Made by a program: the position numbers and the translations under genes. Shown here one piece after another: positions 24,901-36,023 of a stretch of DNA of 64,000 nt. The notes beneath the pieces were generated by a model, which made no database searches, was not told the origin of the DNA, and was given only the letters and a program-made list of their open reading frames with translations. The stretch is from Chrysogorgia sp. JL179-B06 (lineage: Eukaryota > Cnidaria > Anthozoa > Scleralcyonacea > Chrysogorgiidae), in NCBI GenBank assembly GCA_035772405.1, contig JAYKKM010000009.1, forward strand, positions 660,001-724,000, in the 5' to 3' direction. How positions within the stretch are numbered: the stretch's first letter is position 1; the number at the start of each line of letters is the position of its first letter.

Positions 24901-25220
24901 AACCAACTAACCAACACTCAAACAAAACAAACAACACGTGACGCAACCAAGTGGTAAAGAACTGATCAACTACAGTATAGAAAGAGAGGAATCGCTAAGA
25001 AATTCAAAGACCGGTCAAGCCAACCCGGAACAAAAAAACAAAAGAAACAAAATCCACTCCTCATCAAAAACCTGCCAAGCGAAGAAACATTATACCGTGC
25101 TGATAGCTTCTGTCCTTAATTTGAAAAGCTTACTAACAAAAATAATTCACTAATAAGTTAAATAATTTAATCATATAGATATATGGACATAATTTCAGAA
25201 ATTTAATACTCAAACTTAAT

Positions 25221-25856
25221 CGGCGGGGCTAAAACGCGGGTGGCGGGTAGCGGGTAGGTTACGAACAGGGAAAAATTGCCAAAATATGTCCTTTTTAACA
25301 ATAAATCTACGTAGGAAAAAAACATTCGAATCTGATATTACAGACCTTAAAGGTGCAGTCCAGTCCGTTCTGCGCATGTGTGATATTTCAAACGTTGGGG
25401 ACCCCACATGTAAACAAACTTTAACGGAATAGATTTTCGACAGTTCGAAAGCGAGTATTCGTTAAAGGTGGCAAAGGCACGAATGGTAGTTTGATATATT
25501 AACGACATTTAGGAACCAAACAGCTTCTTATAACACGCTTTTTAGGCAGAAAAGCAAAAGCGTGTGAAAAATCCGCAATACTTCATGTTCAATGTTTATA
25601 TAATGCAATCTACATAAAACGCCTGCGGAGGAGGTAGTAATGCAATGTAAACAAACGATGTAAACAGAAACGTGGACATGCGCAGAACGGACTGGATGGC
25701 ACCTTTAAACAATAAATATTATTCAAAACTTTTGCGTTATGCTGTAAATAACAGCAAAACTTTTAATTTTTTTGGGTTAATATTAACCCCCGAATAAAAC
25801 GACTTTGGGTTATCAAACGCCCGACTAAAACGGACGCTGGTCAGCCTATAATCTTG
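25221..25856 (+). repeat. Repeat R1, copy 1 (filled by a MITE)
   Basis: It begins CGGCGGGGCTAAAACGCGGG and ends ...ACTAAAACGGACGCTGGTCAGCC. The same sequence recurs inverted at 37051-37330 and 37678-37803. This copy is interrupted at a TTAA by the MITE at 25351-25704. Confidence 0.75.
25351..25704. mobile_element. piggyBac-type MITE with TTAA target duplication
   Basis: It is a 354-bp element with terminal inverted repeats AGGTGCAGTCCAGTCCGTTC... and ...GAACGGACTGGATGGCACCT, flanked on both sides by TTAA (25347-25350 and 25705-25708). The R1 copy near 37.23 kb has the same flanks with a single TTAA and no insertion, which fixes the ends. It has no coding sequence. Confidence 0.88.
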
Positions 25857-25989
25857 TATCCGAGACTCCCTCAACCCAGGGTCTTACCTCCGCTACCCAA
25901 TCACCCAACCCCCCTCCCCCCCCATTTAGGCATGCAGTAAGTCAAAAAGGAAGTACTCTACTTCTCCCATTCTACTTTGATGAGTCAGC

Positions 25990-26110
25990 AACTGAATACT
26001 CTCAATTTTATATTTATAATTATTTGGAATTTTATTCTTTAAAAAAAATTAATGAGGATATATCCAAGAGGATATATATCAATATCCAAGAGGATATATA
26101 TCATGAGAAA
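25990..26110. repeat. Short tandem repeat (GAGGATATAT units)
   Basis: Three imperfect units built around CCAAGAGGATATATATCA, with a flanking poly-A-rich stretch. Confidence 0.5.
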
Positions 26111-26589
26111 AAAGTTATTCGAAATGATGGCCAACTCCCCCCTGTTCTAAGAATGACTTTCCCACGATCTCGTTTGGTTGACTTTCCCACAATTTAACAA
26201 TAGATAGCTTAAGATCTACGACTTCAAGAATCTAGGACGGCGACCGGAAGTAAATTTGCAATATTTTTTTATATAAAATATAAAATTTTTTTTGATATTT
26301 TTTGATATTTTCGCATGCGTGGCTCTCAAGTCGTTCATTGTCCACAGCGTCGAGAACTTCAAAACAAGAGTTTTGGCGTCGTAGATAAAACGTGAAGCAA
26401 AAGTGAGGATTTTGAAGCAGCGTTACAATCATTTTAAGAGGTAAATATGGTGTACATTTCTTTAATATGTCATTGACGTGCCAGCATAGTCTTTAAGGTA
26501 GTTTTTCTCGTAAATTTGTTTTATTTGGCACTTGAGATTTGTGTATTGACTACTCCTGACCTATATTTTGTATACATTTTTATATATAG

Positions 26590-27321
26590 ATGGAGTGGAC
26601 AAACCTTCGTGATGTTATGCTATGTCGAGAGATACTTGTGGTGGAGCCTTATACAGCAAAGCCTAGAACAAGCCATAAAGGACAGTTGTGGAATACGATT
26701 GCTGAAAACTTGAACAAGTTGGCAGAACCAAAGTTTTCAGTTATACAGCGCTCTGTTCGTGACCGGTTCAAGCTATTGAAAGAAAAATGCAAGAAAAGAA
26801 TAGCTTCAGAGGAACGTGGCTCAGGAATTTCACCAGAAATATCTGAACTGGATACACTTTTGGAGGAAATTCTTGAGTCTGAAGATTCATACACTGAGGA
26901 GCACTTGAACGAGACAGTTGAGAAGAAGAGAAAAGAACAAGTGGATAAAGAAAATGCAATGGATATGAGACTGAAGGCAATGGAAACACTCAGGGAAACC
27001 CAGAAGAGAAAAGCTGACACGGTTGGGGATGACAAGAACAAGAAAGTAAAACACAGAAGTAAAGGGTCTGAGGCAATAAACTATCTAAGAGAGAGAATGG
27101 AAAATGAGAGGCAATTGCGGGAAAGCGAGCTGGAATTAAGAAGAATAGAGCAAGAGAATGAAGCCAAGAAGCAAGGAAATGAAGAAACACGACACAATGA
27201 TTTAATGCAGATGATGCAGTTGCAAAATCAACAAATGCAGCAAATGCAAATGAACTTCGTCCAAAGCCAAGCTCAACAGGGCCAATTGTTCATGACCCTG
27301 ATTGAGAAACTGTCGAAATAA
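26590..27321 (+). CDS. Harbinger Myb/SANT-like accessory protein
   Basis: An open frame of 243 residues. The N-terminal ~90 residues (MEWTNLRDVMLCREIL...RTSHKGQLWNTIAENLN...RSVRDRFKLL) have the spacing of a Myb/SANT/MADF-type trihelical DNA-binding domain. Residues about 100-240 form a long charged coiled coil rich in Glu, Lys and Gln, ending in a Gln/Met-rich tail. In PIF/Harbinger elements the Myb-like partner helps the transposase bind the ends and enter the nucleus (established for the superfamily). It faces the transposase gene convergently. No lesion is visible, so it may still supply function in trans. Confidence 0.75.
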   Translation: MEWTNLRDVMLCREILVVEPYTAKPRTSHKGQLWNTIAENLNKLAEPKFSVIQRSVRDRFKLLKEKCKKRIASEERGSGISPEISELDTLLEEILESEDSYTEEHLNETVEKKRKEQVDKENAMDMRLKAMETLRETQKRKADTVGDDKNKKVKHRSKGSEAINYLRERMENERQLRESELELRRIEQENEAKKQGNEETRHNDLMQMMQLQNQQMQQMQMNFVQSQAQQGQLFMTLIEKLSK

Positions 27322-27332
27322 TACTATATTTA

Positions 27333-27524
27333 TAAGTAATACCATGATATGAGGGAAATTACTGATTAAATGTTTGGATGATACTCATGCATACAAATTA
27401 GGGAAAATTTCTAATTTTCCCCATTTTGGGGGAAAATTAGAGTAATTTTCTCTATTCTGGAGAATTTACCGATTAAATCACCCGGTGAGAACAATAGAAA
27501 CCGAGTTGATCATGGTATTACTTA
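27333..27524. mobile_element. MITE inside the Harbinger element
   Basis: 192 bp with inverted ends TAAGTAATACCATGAT / ATCATGGTATTACTTA. It starts 12 bp after the Myb-like gene's stop. The interior has a secondary palindrome of AAAATT(A/T)-type sequence. Confidence 0.7.
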
Positions 27525-27547
27525 ATATATACTATATGTTGTTCTTA

Positions 27548-27742
27548 TATTCGTTTTTAACAAGTTGAATCAAAATATATTTTGTAACATACAAAATTAT
27601 TTAAATTTATCATTTTGATATACAATTCAATATTTATTATTATATTTGGTTTTTAACAAGTTGAATCAAAATGTATTAATTGTAAAATACATAATTATTT
27701 AAATTTATTATATTATTGTAATATACAATTCAATATTTATTA
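27548..27742. repeat. 96-bp direct duplication
   Basis: Two copies of TTTTTAACAAGTTGAATC... start at about 27554 and 27650 and end in ACAATTCAATATTTATTA. Confidence 0.75.
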
Positions 27743-27763
27743 AAATATACAAATATAATGCAG

Positions 27764-28049
27764 CTATCATTGTTAAGCCCCAGAGGGGGGCTCGGGCATA
27801 TGTGGGGATTTTCCGATCAAATGCCCCACGGTCGGGCTATAAATATCAGTCAATATCCCCACATGGGGGTAACCAAAAAGCAAATAATATGTGATTGTGA
27901 TCCGTTAGGTGAAATCCACTGTGTTATTTATTTGATAAAGTCAAATGTCCCTACCAAAAATGGCAATAAAATTCCCGACCATGGGGTTAAAAAATATAAT
28001 CAAATCCCCCCATATACCTGAGCCCCCCTCTGGGGCTTAACATTGATAG
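27764..28049. mobile_element. MITE with AGCCCCAGAGGGGGGCTC termini
   Basis: 286 bp. CTATCATTGTTAAGCCCCAG at the left is matched, with one mismatch, by the inverted CTGGGGCTTAACATTGATAG at the right. It is inserted between the two Harbinger genes. Confidence 0.8.
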
Positions 28050-28082
28050 GTGCATAACCAACAGTGTAATATTTTTAATTGT

Positions 28083-29499
28083 TAATATATTCCTGAATTG
28101 TTGGAGGGTCCAGCCCAAAGTATTTAGAAGTTAAATTACCATACATGCATGTTGAACAATTTCGCAAAAAGCCAGAAACTATGTACATCTTTCCAACAGC
28201 ACTCAGTCCCACTTTCAGGTCTTTCTTAAAATCAATGAACTTAAAGCTTCGCACTATGTCACCAAACAACCATTCAACCGATACCCGCACATTACTCATA
28301 GATTTGTTAAAAGCTTCCATGTCAGGATTGGGTACCACCATCCTAAAAGGTGCCTACAAGTGGACTCAAAGGGGGTAAGCTGGATCTCCGTACAGGCACA
28401 TTGGTTGGCCAGCAAGGTTAAATGCGTGTACTTCAAGCATATCAACCATATTTGAATCTCGTAGCATGCTTGAGTCATGCTTTTTCCCCTCTACAAAACA
28501 AACAGAATTGATATTCCAGGTTATACCATTGTTGACTATGTTTAACTGTAGATAATCCTGAAAACAGCAGTTCATAAATATGTAATAATGAAATAATAAT
28601 AGTGGAAAAGATATATAACAAATTCTCTGATTTGTCAAAAGACTGAAAAAACAAATCACCTTGAGTGTCCCTGAAACATTTTAGATGCAGAGTGTAAACA
28701 GCCACAGTTCGAAAACAAAATTGACTAATAGCTGTGGGTATTTAATACATGGAGGGGGGCAAGCCTGTGGTCTCAATCTCATATAAAGTATAAACACAAG
28801 CTTAAAAGTAATAGAAAATAGCTAGGGTACCTGGGGAGGCTCGCCTCCATTTTAAACACTGGCAACAAATGTCTAAACCATACAAATATGCAAAATAATT
28901 TTACCTACTGGTCCATATAGGTTGGCTATCATTCCATTTGGTAGTGCAACAGATTGAAATTTCATGGCATGAAATCTTTTATGACCATTGTAAACAATCC
29001 TCTGGTGCTTCTTTGGTCTACATATTGCTCTAACGGTACCGTCGATAAAGCCGAAGCAGTTGTTTAATGCTGCTCCCTTGGTTGAAATTGCTGCTGCATA
29101 GCTTTCCAATTTGCCAGGACTCAGCAGTGCCTCGTTCCACTCGCATAAAAGATGGCAATGTCGGTTGTAAATAAAAGCCATCGCTTCTGCAATTATAAGT
29201 GACAGCTCTGGCACTGGCCTTCCGAAACGCGGTACCAAATCGCTAAGGCGGCAAGGATATGCCAACCTTCTCAAAAGCAAACATAAAGCTTCTACCCATT
29301 ACATATTGTACCTTGAGGACACTTGATAACGTCAGGAATGCCTAAAGCTTCGGCGAGTTCAGGAATGTCCATCTTCGTGAACCTAAACTCAGCCAAACAT
29401 TCGTCCTCGTCCATTTCGTTCAAGCTAAATTTTTCATAGCTCTTGTACGGAAAATCAGGGTTTCGTGACTTGAACGTTTCGTTTAATATGGCATAATGA
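28083..29499 (-). pseudogene. PIF/Harbinger DDE transposase, three lesions
   Basis: Minus-strand exon 1 runs from about 29.50 kb to 28905, with donor GTAA at 28904. Exon 2 starts at 28490 after TTTGTAG, and the spliced codon restores the frame (..GPV|EGKKHDSS). Motifs are DECLAEFRFTKMDIPELAEALG, RRLAYPCRLSDLVPRFGRP, the first catalytic Asp in FGFIDGTVRA, the second in GDPAYPL, and the Glu in VRVSVEWLFGD. Lesions are a one-base loss at about 29298 and two in-frame stops at about 28374 (TGA) and 28362 (TAG). Both stops fit C-to-T changes in the coding strand (CGA to TGA, CAG to TAG). The nuclease would have been about 400 residues. It acted with the Myb-like partner encoded convergently. Confidence 0.8.
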
Positions 29500-29706
29500 A
29501 CTCACGTAGTAATGAACTCACGCGTCTCTTTAAAGTTCATTTTATTTCAAAATATAATGTGTATTTACAATGTTTACAAATTTAAAGGTCGACGTCGTGA
29601 ATCTTAAGTAGATGTTTGTTTATTTACGACGACGTCCTAGTCCCAGTCTTCTGCTCGGCCCTGACGTCCTAGCATGACGTCGACGTCGTAGATCTTAAGC
29701 TATCTA

Positions 29707-29861
29707 ATGGCAGATTACGAGGTAGGCGTTGAATAATAACATTTATTTTAAAAGTTATTTATATGTTGAAGTACATATATATTATATGTAAAGTATTTAA
29801 AACAACATGTTTTGATAAGATACGGCTACCAATTCGAGTTGAGCTGTACCGTAGATCGGTA
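29707..29861. other. Flank right of the Harbinger element
   Basis: AT-rich sequence with no recognisable gene or repeat. Confidence 0.4.
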
Positions 29862-30268
29862 GCGAAATCGGGCTCTTTATAGACCTCTTTCATAATGGCG
29901 GCCAGTATAAATATTCTTTTATATGCATGCAAATTAGCCTTTCTGGCCTCGTTACAAAGCGACGATTCTTTGGAATTACGAACGATTAAATGAATATAAA
30001 AGAATATTTAATTTGCGCGCCATTATGAAAGAGGTCTATATAGTTCGTGCACCGGACACAGAAATTTAGCACTGTATAGAACTGTCTCGTTCTTTAAAAA
30101 ATCCCGTTTATTTTTGTCCTAGAATTGTCCAATTCACGAATTAAACCTATCCTAGATAAAATAAACGGGATTCGATTTAAAGAACGAGGCAGTTCTATAC
30201 AGTGCTAACTAACATTTTACTCATGTAAATTTCTGTGTCCGGTACACGAATTAAGAGCCCGAAATCGC
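29862..30268. mobile_element. Nested inverted-repeat elements (MITE in MITE)
   Basis: Outer inverted ends GCGAAATCGGGCTCTT and AAGAGCCCGAAATCGC bracket two side-by-side palindromic elements. One is 29878-30040 (TATAGACCTCTTTCATAATG and its inverse); the other is 30044-30250 (TTCGTGCACCGGACACAGAA and its inverse, with an internal stem around CTGTATAGAACTG). None encodes protein. Confidence 0.7.
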
Positions 30269-30523
30269 AGTAAGCTTTGCTTTTGGGCCTATTTTCGAAT
30301 GTTAGCAGGGTAAACGAACCACGACTCCATTGTTTATCAATCACAAACTTTATTATTTATCAAGTCTCAAACGATAACGCAAGTCATCGCAAGTTTGCAT
30401 GACTTTCTCTGACTTAGCAATCAGTCAAACCTTAGTTAACTATGGTCAAACAGATGCTGTTTTAATTACAGAAACGTCGTCGTCCAGTATATAAATACGA
30501 GAATAAATACAGACGTCTGTTAA

Positions 30524-31285
30524 AGTGCCTATGAAATTAAATTTTTTATTGCTTCATTTTTTATTGCTTCAGTATCAAAAAGTAGGACGATATGCAATTT
30601 ACCGTTACTTAATATCTTCTGTAGTTCCAGAGTTTTCTAGTTTTAAAGATGTCAAAATCAAGGGAAAATATGGCACAAACAAATTGCTGATTCAGCACAA
30701 ATTATGACGTCATATGGTTTGCATGTTAGTTTGGTGAATATAGCTCAGTTACTATGTGTCAGAATCAAATGAACCTTAGATAGCGCAAGATCTAATTTTG
30801 TTGTCAAGTTAACACTGTTTTACGCAGGCCCCTTGCACGGATTTTATAAAACACACTGTACTTATCACTGGTGGGTATAATTTTCAAATTATTATAGTAT
30901 AAATGTGACAAGCACACGTCTGATATTATTTTATCCTTATCAAGACAGAGTATGAAGGTGTTTTATAAAATCCGTTCAAGGGGCCTGTATACAACAACAG
31001 TGTTACCTTGACAACAAAATTAGTTACATCAACTGTGTTTCATCTTGCACTATTTGTGTGCAAAGGTCTATTTGATTCTGACACATAGTAATTGAGCTAT
31101 AGTTAACATGCAAACCATATGACGTCATAATTTGTGCTGAATCAGCAATTTGTTTGTGCCATATTTTCCCTTGATTTTGACATCTTTAAATCTTTATAAC
31201 TCTGGAACTAGAAAAGATATCAAGGAACGGTAAACAGCATATCGTCCTACTTTTTTATGTTCTTTCAAACGAAGCAATAGGCACT
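30524..31285. mobile_element. Long foldback element with TTAA flanks
   Basis: Two arms of about 330 bp (30524-30855 and 30963-31285) are inverted copies of each other around a spacer of about 107 bp. Ends are AGTGCCTAT... / ...ATAGGCACT, flanked by TTAA at 30520-30523 and 31286-31289, which points to piggyBac-type insertion. Arms contain TATGACGTCATA-type palindromes. A transcript would form a very long hairpin. Confidence 0.8.
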
Positions 31286-31529
31286 TTAAGTACGTCCAAA
31301 CAACGCACTTAATAGCATTCGTCTGAATCTATTTTCTACACTGTCAAGCGAAATATTTATAAAAATCAATCAATTTTAAACGTCAGACCGGTTAATTTCT
31401 TTAAAAATATTTTTTGGAAGGTGGTCAGATATCGTAAAATACTGCACGCTACTACAGCCAATCAAATGGCAGATACGCCCGCTGACGACTGATAAAAAAT
31501 AAACCAATGTATTTTCTTAGCGAGTGGAT

Positions 31530-34500
31530 ATGAATGAGGATGAAATTAAGATTCGATTATTAAACTTCACCTTAAAAGCTGTTGCAACAAAAGAGCGTTC
31601 AATTTTTTTTTTCAAAAAAGCGTTCAAGGTGTAGGCAAAATTCAAAATGAGTTTTAGAGCAATTCAGGGTGGTGCTAGGATTTATACATGGGCTAAGGTT
31701 CCTGTGAGGGGGGCTAGTTGAGACTGGCTTTAAGAGTAGCTACCAATGGCTGTGTTTTGCTCAGTTGTAGATGAAATATGCACATTAATTATTATCATTA
31801 TTTTACTACATCTAACAGCACGTATGTTTTTCTAGCAATTTCCTGCAATTCCTAACAGCCCAGGATCTTTCAGTTCCATGGATAGTGAAGTTGAATTTAT
31901 AAGAGAGAAAAAGTCAGTTATTGGCAATGAATGCAATGCTGATACAGGAAGTGTAGATAGTATGGGTGCCTCTTGCCCTACTACGAAAAAACGCAAAACA
32001 AGTGTGGGAAAGGAGACATCTCCCAACAAGTATGCTAATATTTCAGACAGTGAGTCTGAGAATGGCTCCGACCTGGATCATTTCGTAAACCTTAGAAAGT
32101 ATCCAAAGACAAAAACAACTTCGTATGATGTTAGCGATTTCTCATCAGTCAGCGACATAGATGCAGATGATTCTTGCCAAGGCCTTATTAGTTCCAATGA
32201 TGGAAATGAAGACAGCAATGCTGATACCCCTAAATGTACAAAAAAGAACCCTTTTCTTGCGTGAGTAATATCCAATTATGATTGAAACGATTAATACAAA
32301 TTTCAATTTCCAATTTAAAATCCTGAACACGTTAACGAAATAATTTATCTTCTTACGGACACCTTTACTGAACATAACCACCAATCCACCATTTATTACT
32401 CAAACATTATTGGGGGTGGCCAGCTAAATTTGCCTGAATATTCTCTTTTCTTTAATTGCTCGAATTTTGTTGGACACGAATTAGATGCATTCTATCTTTA
32501 AGAAATCTTACAATTTATGCAATATTAACAAAATAAAACGAAATAAAGTAATATTGCCTTAAATTTCCGAATTTCTTTACTTAATTTTATCCGAATTTTC
32601 CAAGATTTGTAAAAATACTGGGGATCGGGGGTGAAACTCTAAGTAGAGACGCGCGCCAATGCGAGTGGTTATGTAAATAAATAATCCACAATTTTTTACT
32701 TATTTTCCTATTGCAGGGAAAGCACAATGTATTTTGCAGAGGATCCTACAATCCCTTACCTGCACAAGGGAAAGGCCACCCTAACGTTCTCGGACAAATT
32801 GAACATTTTGGTTTTGGATGTTGCCCATGACAAAGTTTGCAGTAAACGACCAAACCGCGTACAAGAAAATTATTTTTTTGTGATTGACCGATCGCAGTTA
32901 AAGAATAAGTTAGATTGGCTAATGACCGATGTTGGAGCCTTTGACCATCGGGGTTCAAGTTGCAGAATTTTTAATGTAAAGGATAACCAAATAGCGGGGA
33001 GCCGAGCAGCTCGTAACAGAAAGTCAGGTGTGTCGCATATGAAAGAGGGAGAGTACATGATAAAAAATGCTTTCCATCGTCACAAAAAACACAACGACTT
33101 TCTACGCACGTCTACTATGGTGGTTGATCATATTAGCAATGAATTACCACTTGGCATGGTCGAATATCGTTATACTGCAGCTGAGCATCATGTGAGTCCT
33201 CACAAGAACCCCCGTAGTGGAAAGACATTTATTCAAACCGCACCCTCTACGAAGAAGAAGATAAAAGAAAAAGTTATGAGCCACAAAGGTCCTTCATCAA
33301 TATTTGACGAGACTGTTGAGGAGGCTGGTGGAATTATCGGCTGTGAGGTTATGGGCGACATGCCTCGGGATGTTAAACAAATCAAGAATGCTCGTCTGAA
33401 TGTAAATGCAAAATCCAACCAGGAAGAGTTCCCAACCCTTTTAGCACTAGCAAAAGACAACACAGAAATGAGAAATTTGCAATGGACACCCAATCCCAGA
33501 GTGGTATACTGCACCGACGAACAGCTGGATGACATTGTCAAAGAATGCTGTTCTAATGACTCTCAGAACATTCTTTCCATTGATACGACTTACAACGTGG
33601 GAGAATTTTATGTCACTTCAACTACATACCAAAGCAGCAAGTTCGTTCACAGCCGCACAGATAAACCGGCAATACTCCCTGGTCCTGTTATGTATCACGC
33701 TAAAAAAACCGAAAAGGACTATACATATTTCGTACACACCCTCCTGGAACAAAAAAAAACTGGAGAGAATGTCGTATGTTGGCGGAGATAGGGATAAAGC
33801 CCAGAAAGGCTTTTTATCACCGCTAAAAAGGTGTACTTTTCTCCCCTGCAAGAAACACGTTGAAGATGACATTGCAAGGAAGCTGAAGGAATCGGGCATG
33901 CAAGATCTTTCCAAAGAAATACTGGGAGATATATTTGGCAGCGAGAAACATAAAGAGAAAGGAGTTATTGACAGCATGTGTGAAGATGAATTCCTAGCAA
34001 AAGTCATAAGCGCGACGGAAGAGTGGGATTTGCTAGAAATGGAAAAGTTCCCAGAGAGAAGCCCTGTATTTTCAGCCTACTTTCGCAAATTCATAGAAGA
34101 TGATATGAGGGAAGGTATGCTTCTAAATGTTAGCAGAAAAGCGGGCCTTGGCGACAAGTTCTTCTACAATAATGGGCAAGAGTGCAGTAATTTCAAATAC
34201 AAGTCCAAGATACGGGAAAGAAAAATGGAAAACGCCACTGGTTACAGACCAAGCACGAAATGTACCTGGAGTGAAGCAATTGCAATCTATGGCAACATGG
34301 TAGAAGAAGTAAATCGTGACAAGCAACGCGCTGTACTGAAGAAGGGATCCTTGCTGTTGTCTCCCCGTTACAAGCACCTTGAATTGTCTACGTTTGAGTG
34401 GTCGTCAATGCCAATAGCAGCCAGACAAAGGCATGTTGGTAAACTGGATGCCTTCTTCAAGAAACCTTGCTCACTACCGTTGCTCCTCAATAATGAACAA

Positions 34501-35337
34501 CCAATGCAGCAGGATAATCCTTCTAACATTGTTGGTAAATTTGAAGACACAGATTTACCAGAGTTTTTAAGAGGATCTTTTGCAAATGCGTCAAGAATAT
34601 TTGAATTAGAAGGAGTTGGTCCTTTTCCAAATAACAGCAACAAGAGAACTGTTATTTCCTTAACCAAATCGACCACACATACCATTGAAATACACAAGAA
34701 TAAAAAACTGTCATGTCACGGAAGCTGTCAGAGATTCACTGAGTATCAGATTTGTGCTCACACAATTGCAGTAGCAAGCCAAATAGGAAAACTACAAGAA
34801 TTAGTTAACTCTTATAAAGCTCCTCTTGACCGAATGGTTCGTTCCGAAATACCCTGTGGATCTGGGATGAAGGAAAACGAAAAAAAGAAAAAAGAAAAAA
34901 GAAACCGGCGCAGAAAAGTGGATCAAACACCGAGAGACGTGCGATCTTACGGAGAGCGAGTGGAAGGCAGCGATGAAATAAGTTCTGAGAAATATCCTTA
35001 TGAATTAGTTATGATCAAAGATACTTCGGCAACAACTTGCTATAGCTGCAAGGGACGAGTGCGAGATAGCAGATCGTCACCACCTCCTCCTTCTCCGCAT
35101 GACATGTTTATTAGGCATCGCGAAAGAAGGGTTTACAAGAGGCCGGGGACCACTAAACTCTGCATTAGCAAAGACCCTGAAATGGTGTATTTTCATCCTG
35201 TTGCCGCTGGTTGTTCCGAGCTTTCGAAGTCAAATGTTCGTCAGGGACAATTGTTTGTTCCTGAAGAAGTCAAGCGTGTTTTAAAAGAAAGTCACAAACG
35301 CCTCCTATTTTCAGAATTTGGAGTGACACTGGATTAG
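31530..35337 (+). CDS. MULE-like SWIM-domain protein (one A-run frameshift)
   Basis: Well-supported exons are 31836-32260 (acceptor TTTCTAG, donor GTGAGT) and 32717-35337 (acceptor TTGCAG). The split codon joins in frame (..PFL|A|ESTMYF). A possible 5' exon, 31530-31628, is in matching phase but tentative. The N-terminus is acidic and Ser-rich. A MULE-type nuclease core follows, with Asp in ILSIDTTYNVG (~33582) and in VGGDRDKA (~33787). A SWIM zinc motif lies near 34.71 kb (CHGSC...ICAH), and the C-terminus is Cys-rich (TTCYSCKGRV...YFHPVAAGC). The only break is at A9 (33751-33759): with eight As the frame reads straight through. This may be a real lesion or an assembly indel. No inverted termini flank it, so a domesticated gene is possible. 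Confidence 0.65.
33751..33759 (+). other. A9 homopolymer that breaks the SWIM-gene frame
   Basis: Upstream frame reads ...TLLEQKK and downstream frame reads ...MSYVGGDRDKAQ. Removing one A joins them in a single reading frame. Confidence 0.75.
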
Positions 35338-35421
35338 ACTATGATATATGATATTATAATGCCATATGATAAAGACACATGATATTATGTATGATAATGC
35401 CAGTTAAGATGTCGTGAACTT

Positions 35422-36023
35422 CTCAGCGGTATTAAGGCAAGGCTCTTGACTTCGACACTGAAATTTCCTATTTTCCAGAGATTTTGTCTAAACTAAGTGA
35501 AACTTATAAAACATATTTATCATCTAGTAGGAACTAATTTACGGTTTCGTTTCCATGACAACAAGGTCACGTGACTCATTGGCGGCCATATTGGATGAAG
35601 ACTTAAAACGTTCTTGAAGCACGCGAATATGTACAATCTAAACAATTAAACAACGCAATTTGATGCAAAGTTTAGTTACTTTTATCATGCTAAGTTGAAT
35701 GGTAGGAATTAATTTGCACAAACAAAAATATTAGAGAAATTGTAATTAGAGGAAAAATCATTCGCTAAAAGTTTCCATTTACGGTAAAGCTATACAAAGT
35801 GGCAACTAGATCAATATTAGCATCAAATTACGCTGTTTAATTGTTTAAATTATATATATTCGCGTGCTTCATCCAAAATGGCCGCCAATGAGTCACGTGA
35901 CCTTGTTGTCATGGAAACAAAATCTTAAATTAGTTCCTACTATATGATAAATATGTTTGACTTAGTTTGGACAAAATCTCTAGAGAATAGAAAAATTTCA
36001 GGCCATGCCTTAATACCCCTGAG
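35422..36023. mobile_element. Foldback/MITE element with arms of about 230 bp
   Basis: It opens with CTCAGCGGTATTAAGGCA and closes with the inverse TGCCTTAATACCCCTGAG. Arms include the inverted TGACTCATTGGCGGCCAT / ATGGCCGCCAATGAGTCA. It lies 85 bp after the stop of the SWIM gene. Confidence 0.8.

Larger units (their letters stand above)
26201..29706. mobile_element. PIF/Harbinger DNA transposon
   Basis: Termini TAGATAGCTTAAGATCTACG at 26201 and its exact inverted copy ending at 29706 bracket the two genes expected of PIF/Harbinger. These are a Myb/SANT-like protein on the plus strand and a DDE transposase on the minus strand. Two MITEs and a tandem repeat are nested between the genes. I cannot fix a 3-bp target duplication. 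The transposase is broken but the accessory gene is intact. Confidence 0.8.

Noticed and set aside
27758..28021. An 87-residue open frame
   Set aside because: It lies entirely within an inverted-repeat MITE and reflects its sequence, not a gene.
26201..29706. A defined 3-bp target duplication for the Harbinger element
   Set aside because: Bases next to the inverted ends (CAA/TAG... and ...CTA/ATG) do not give an unambiguous direct repeat, so none is claimed.
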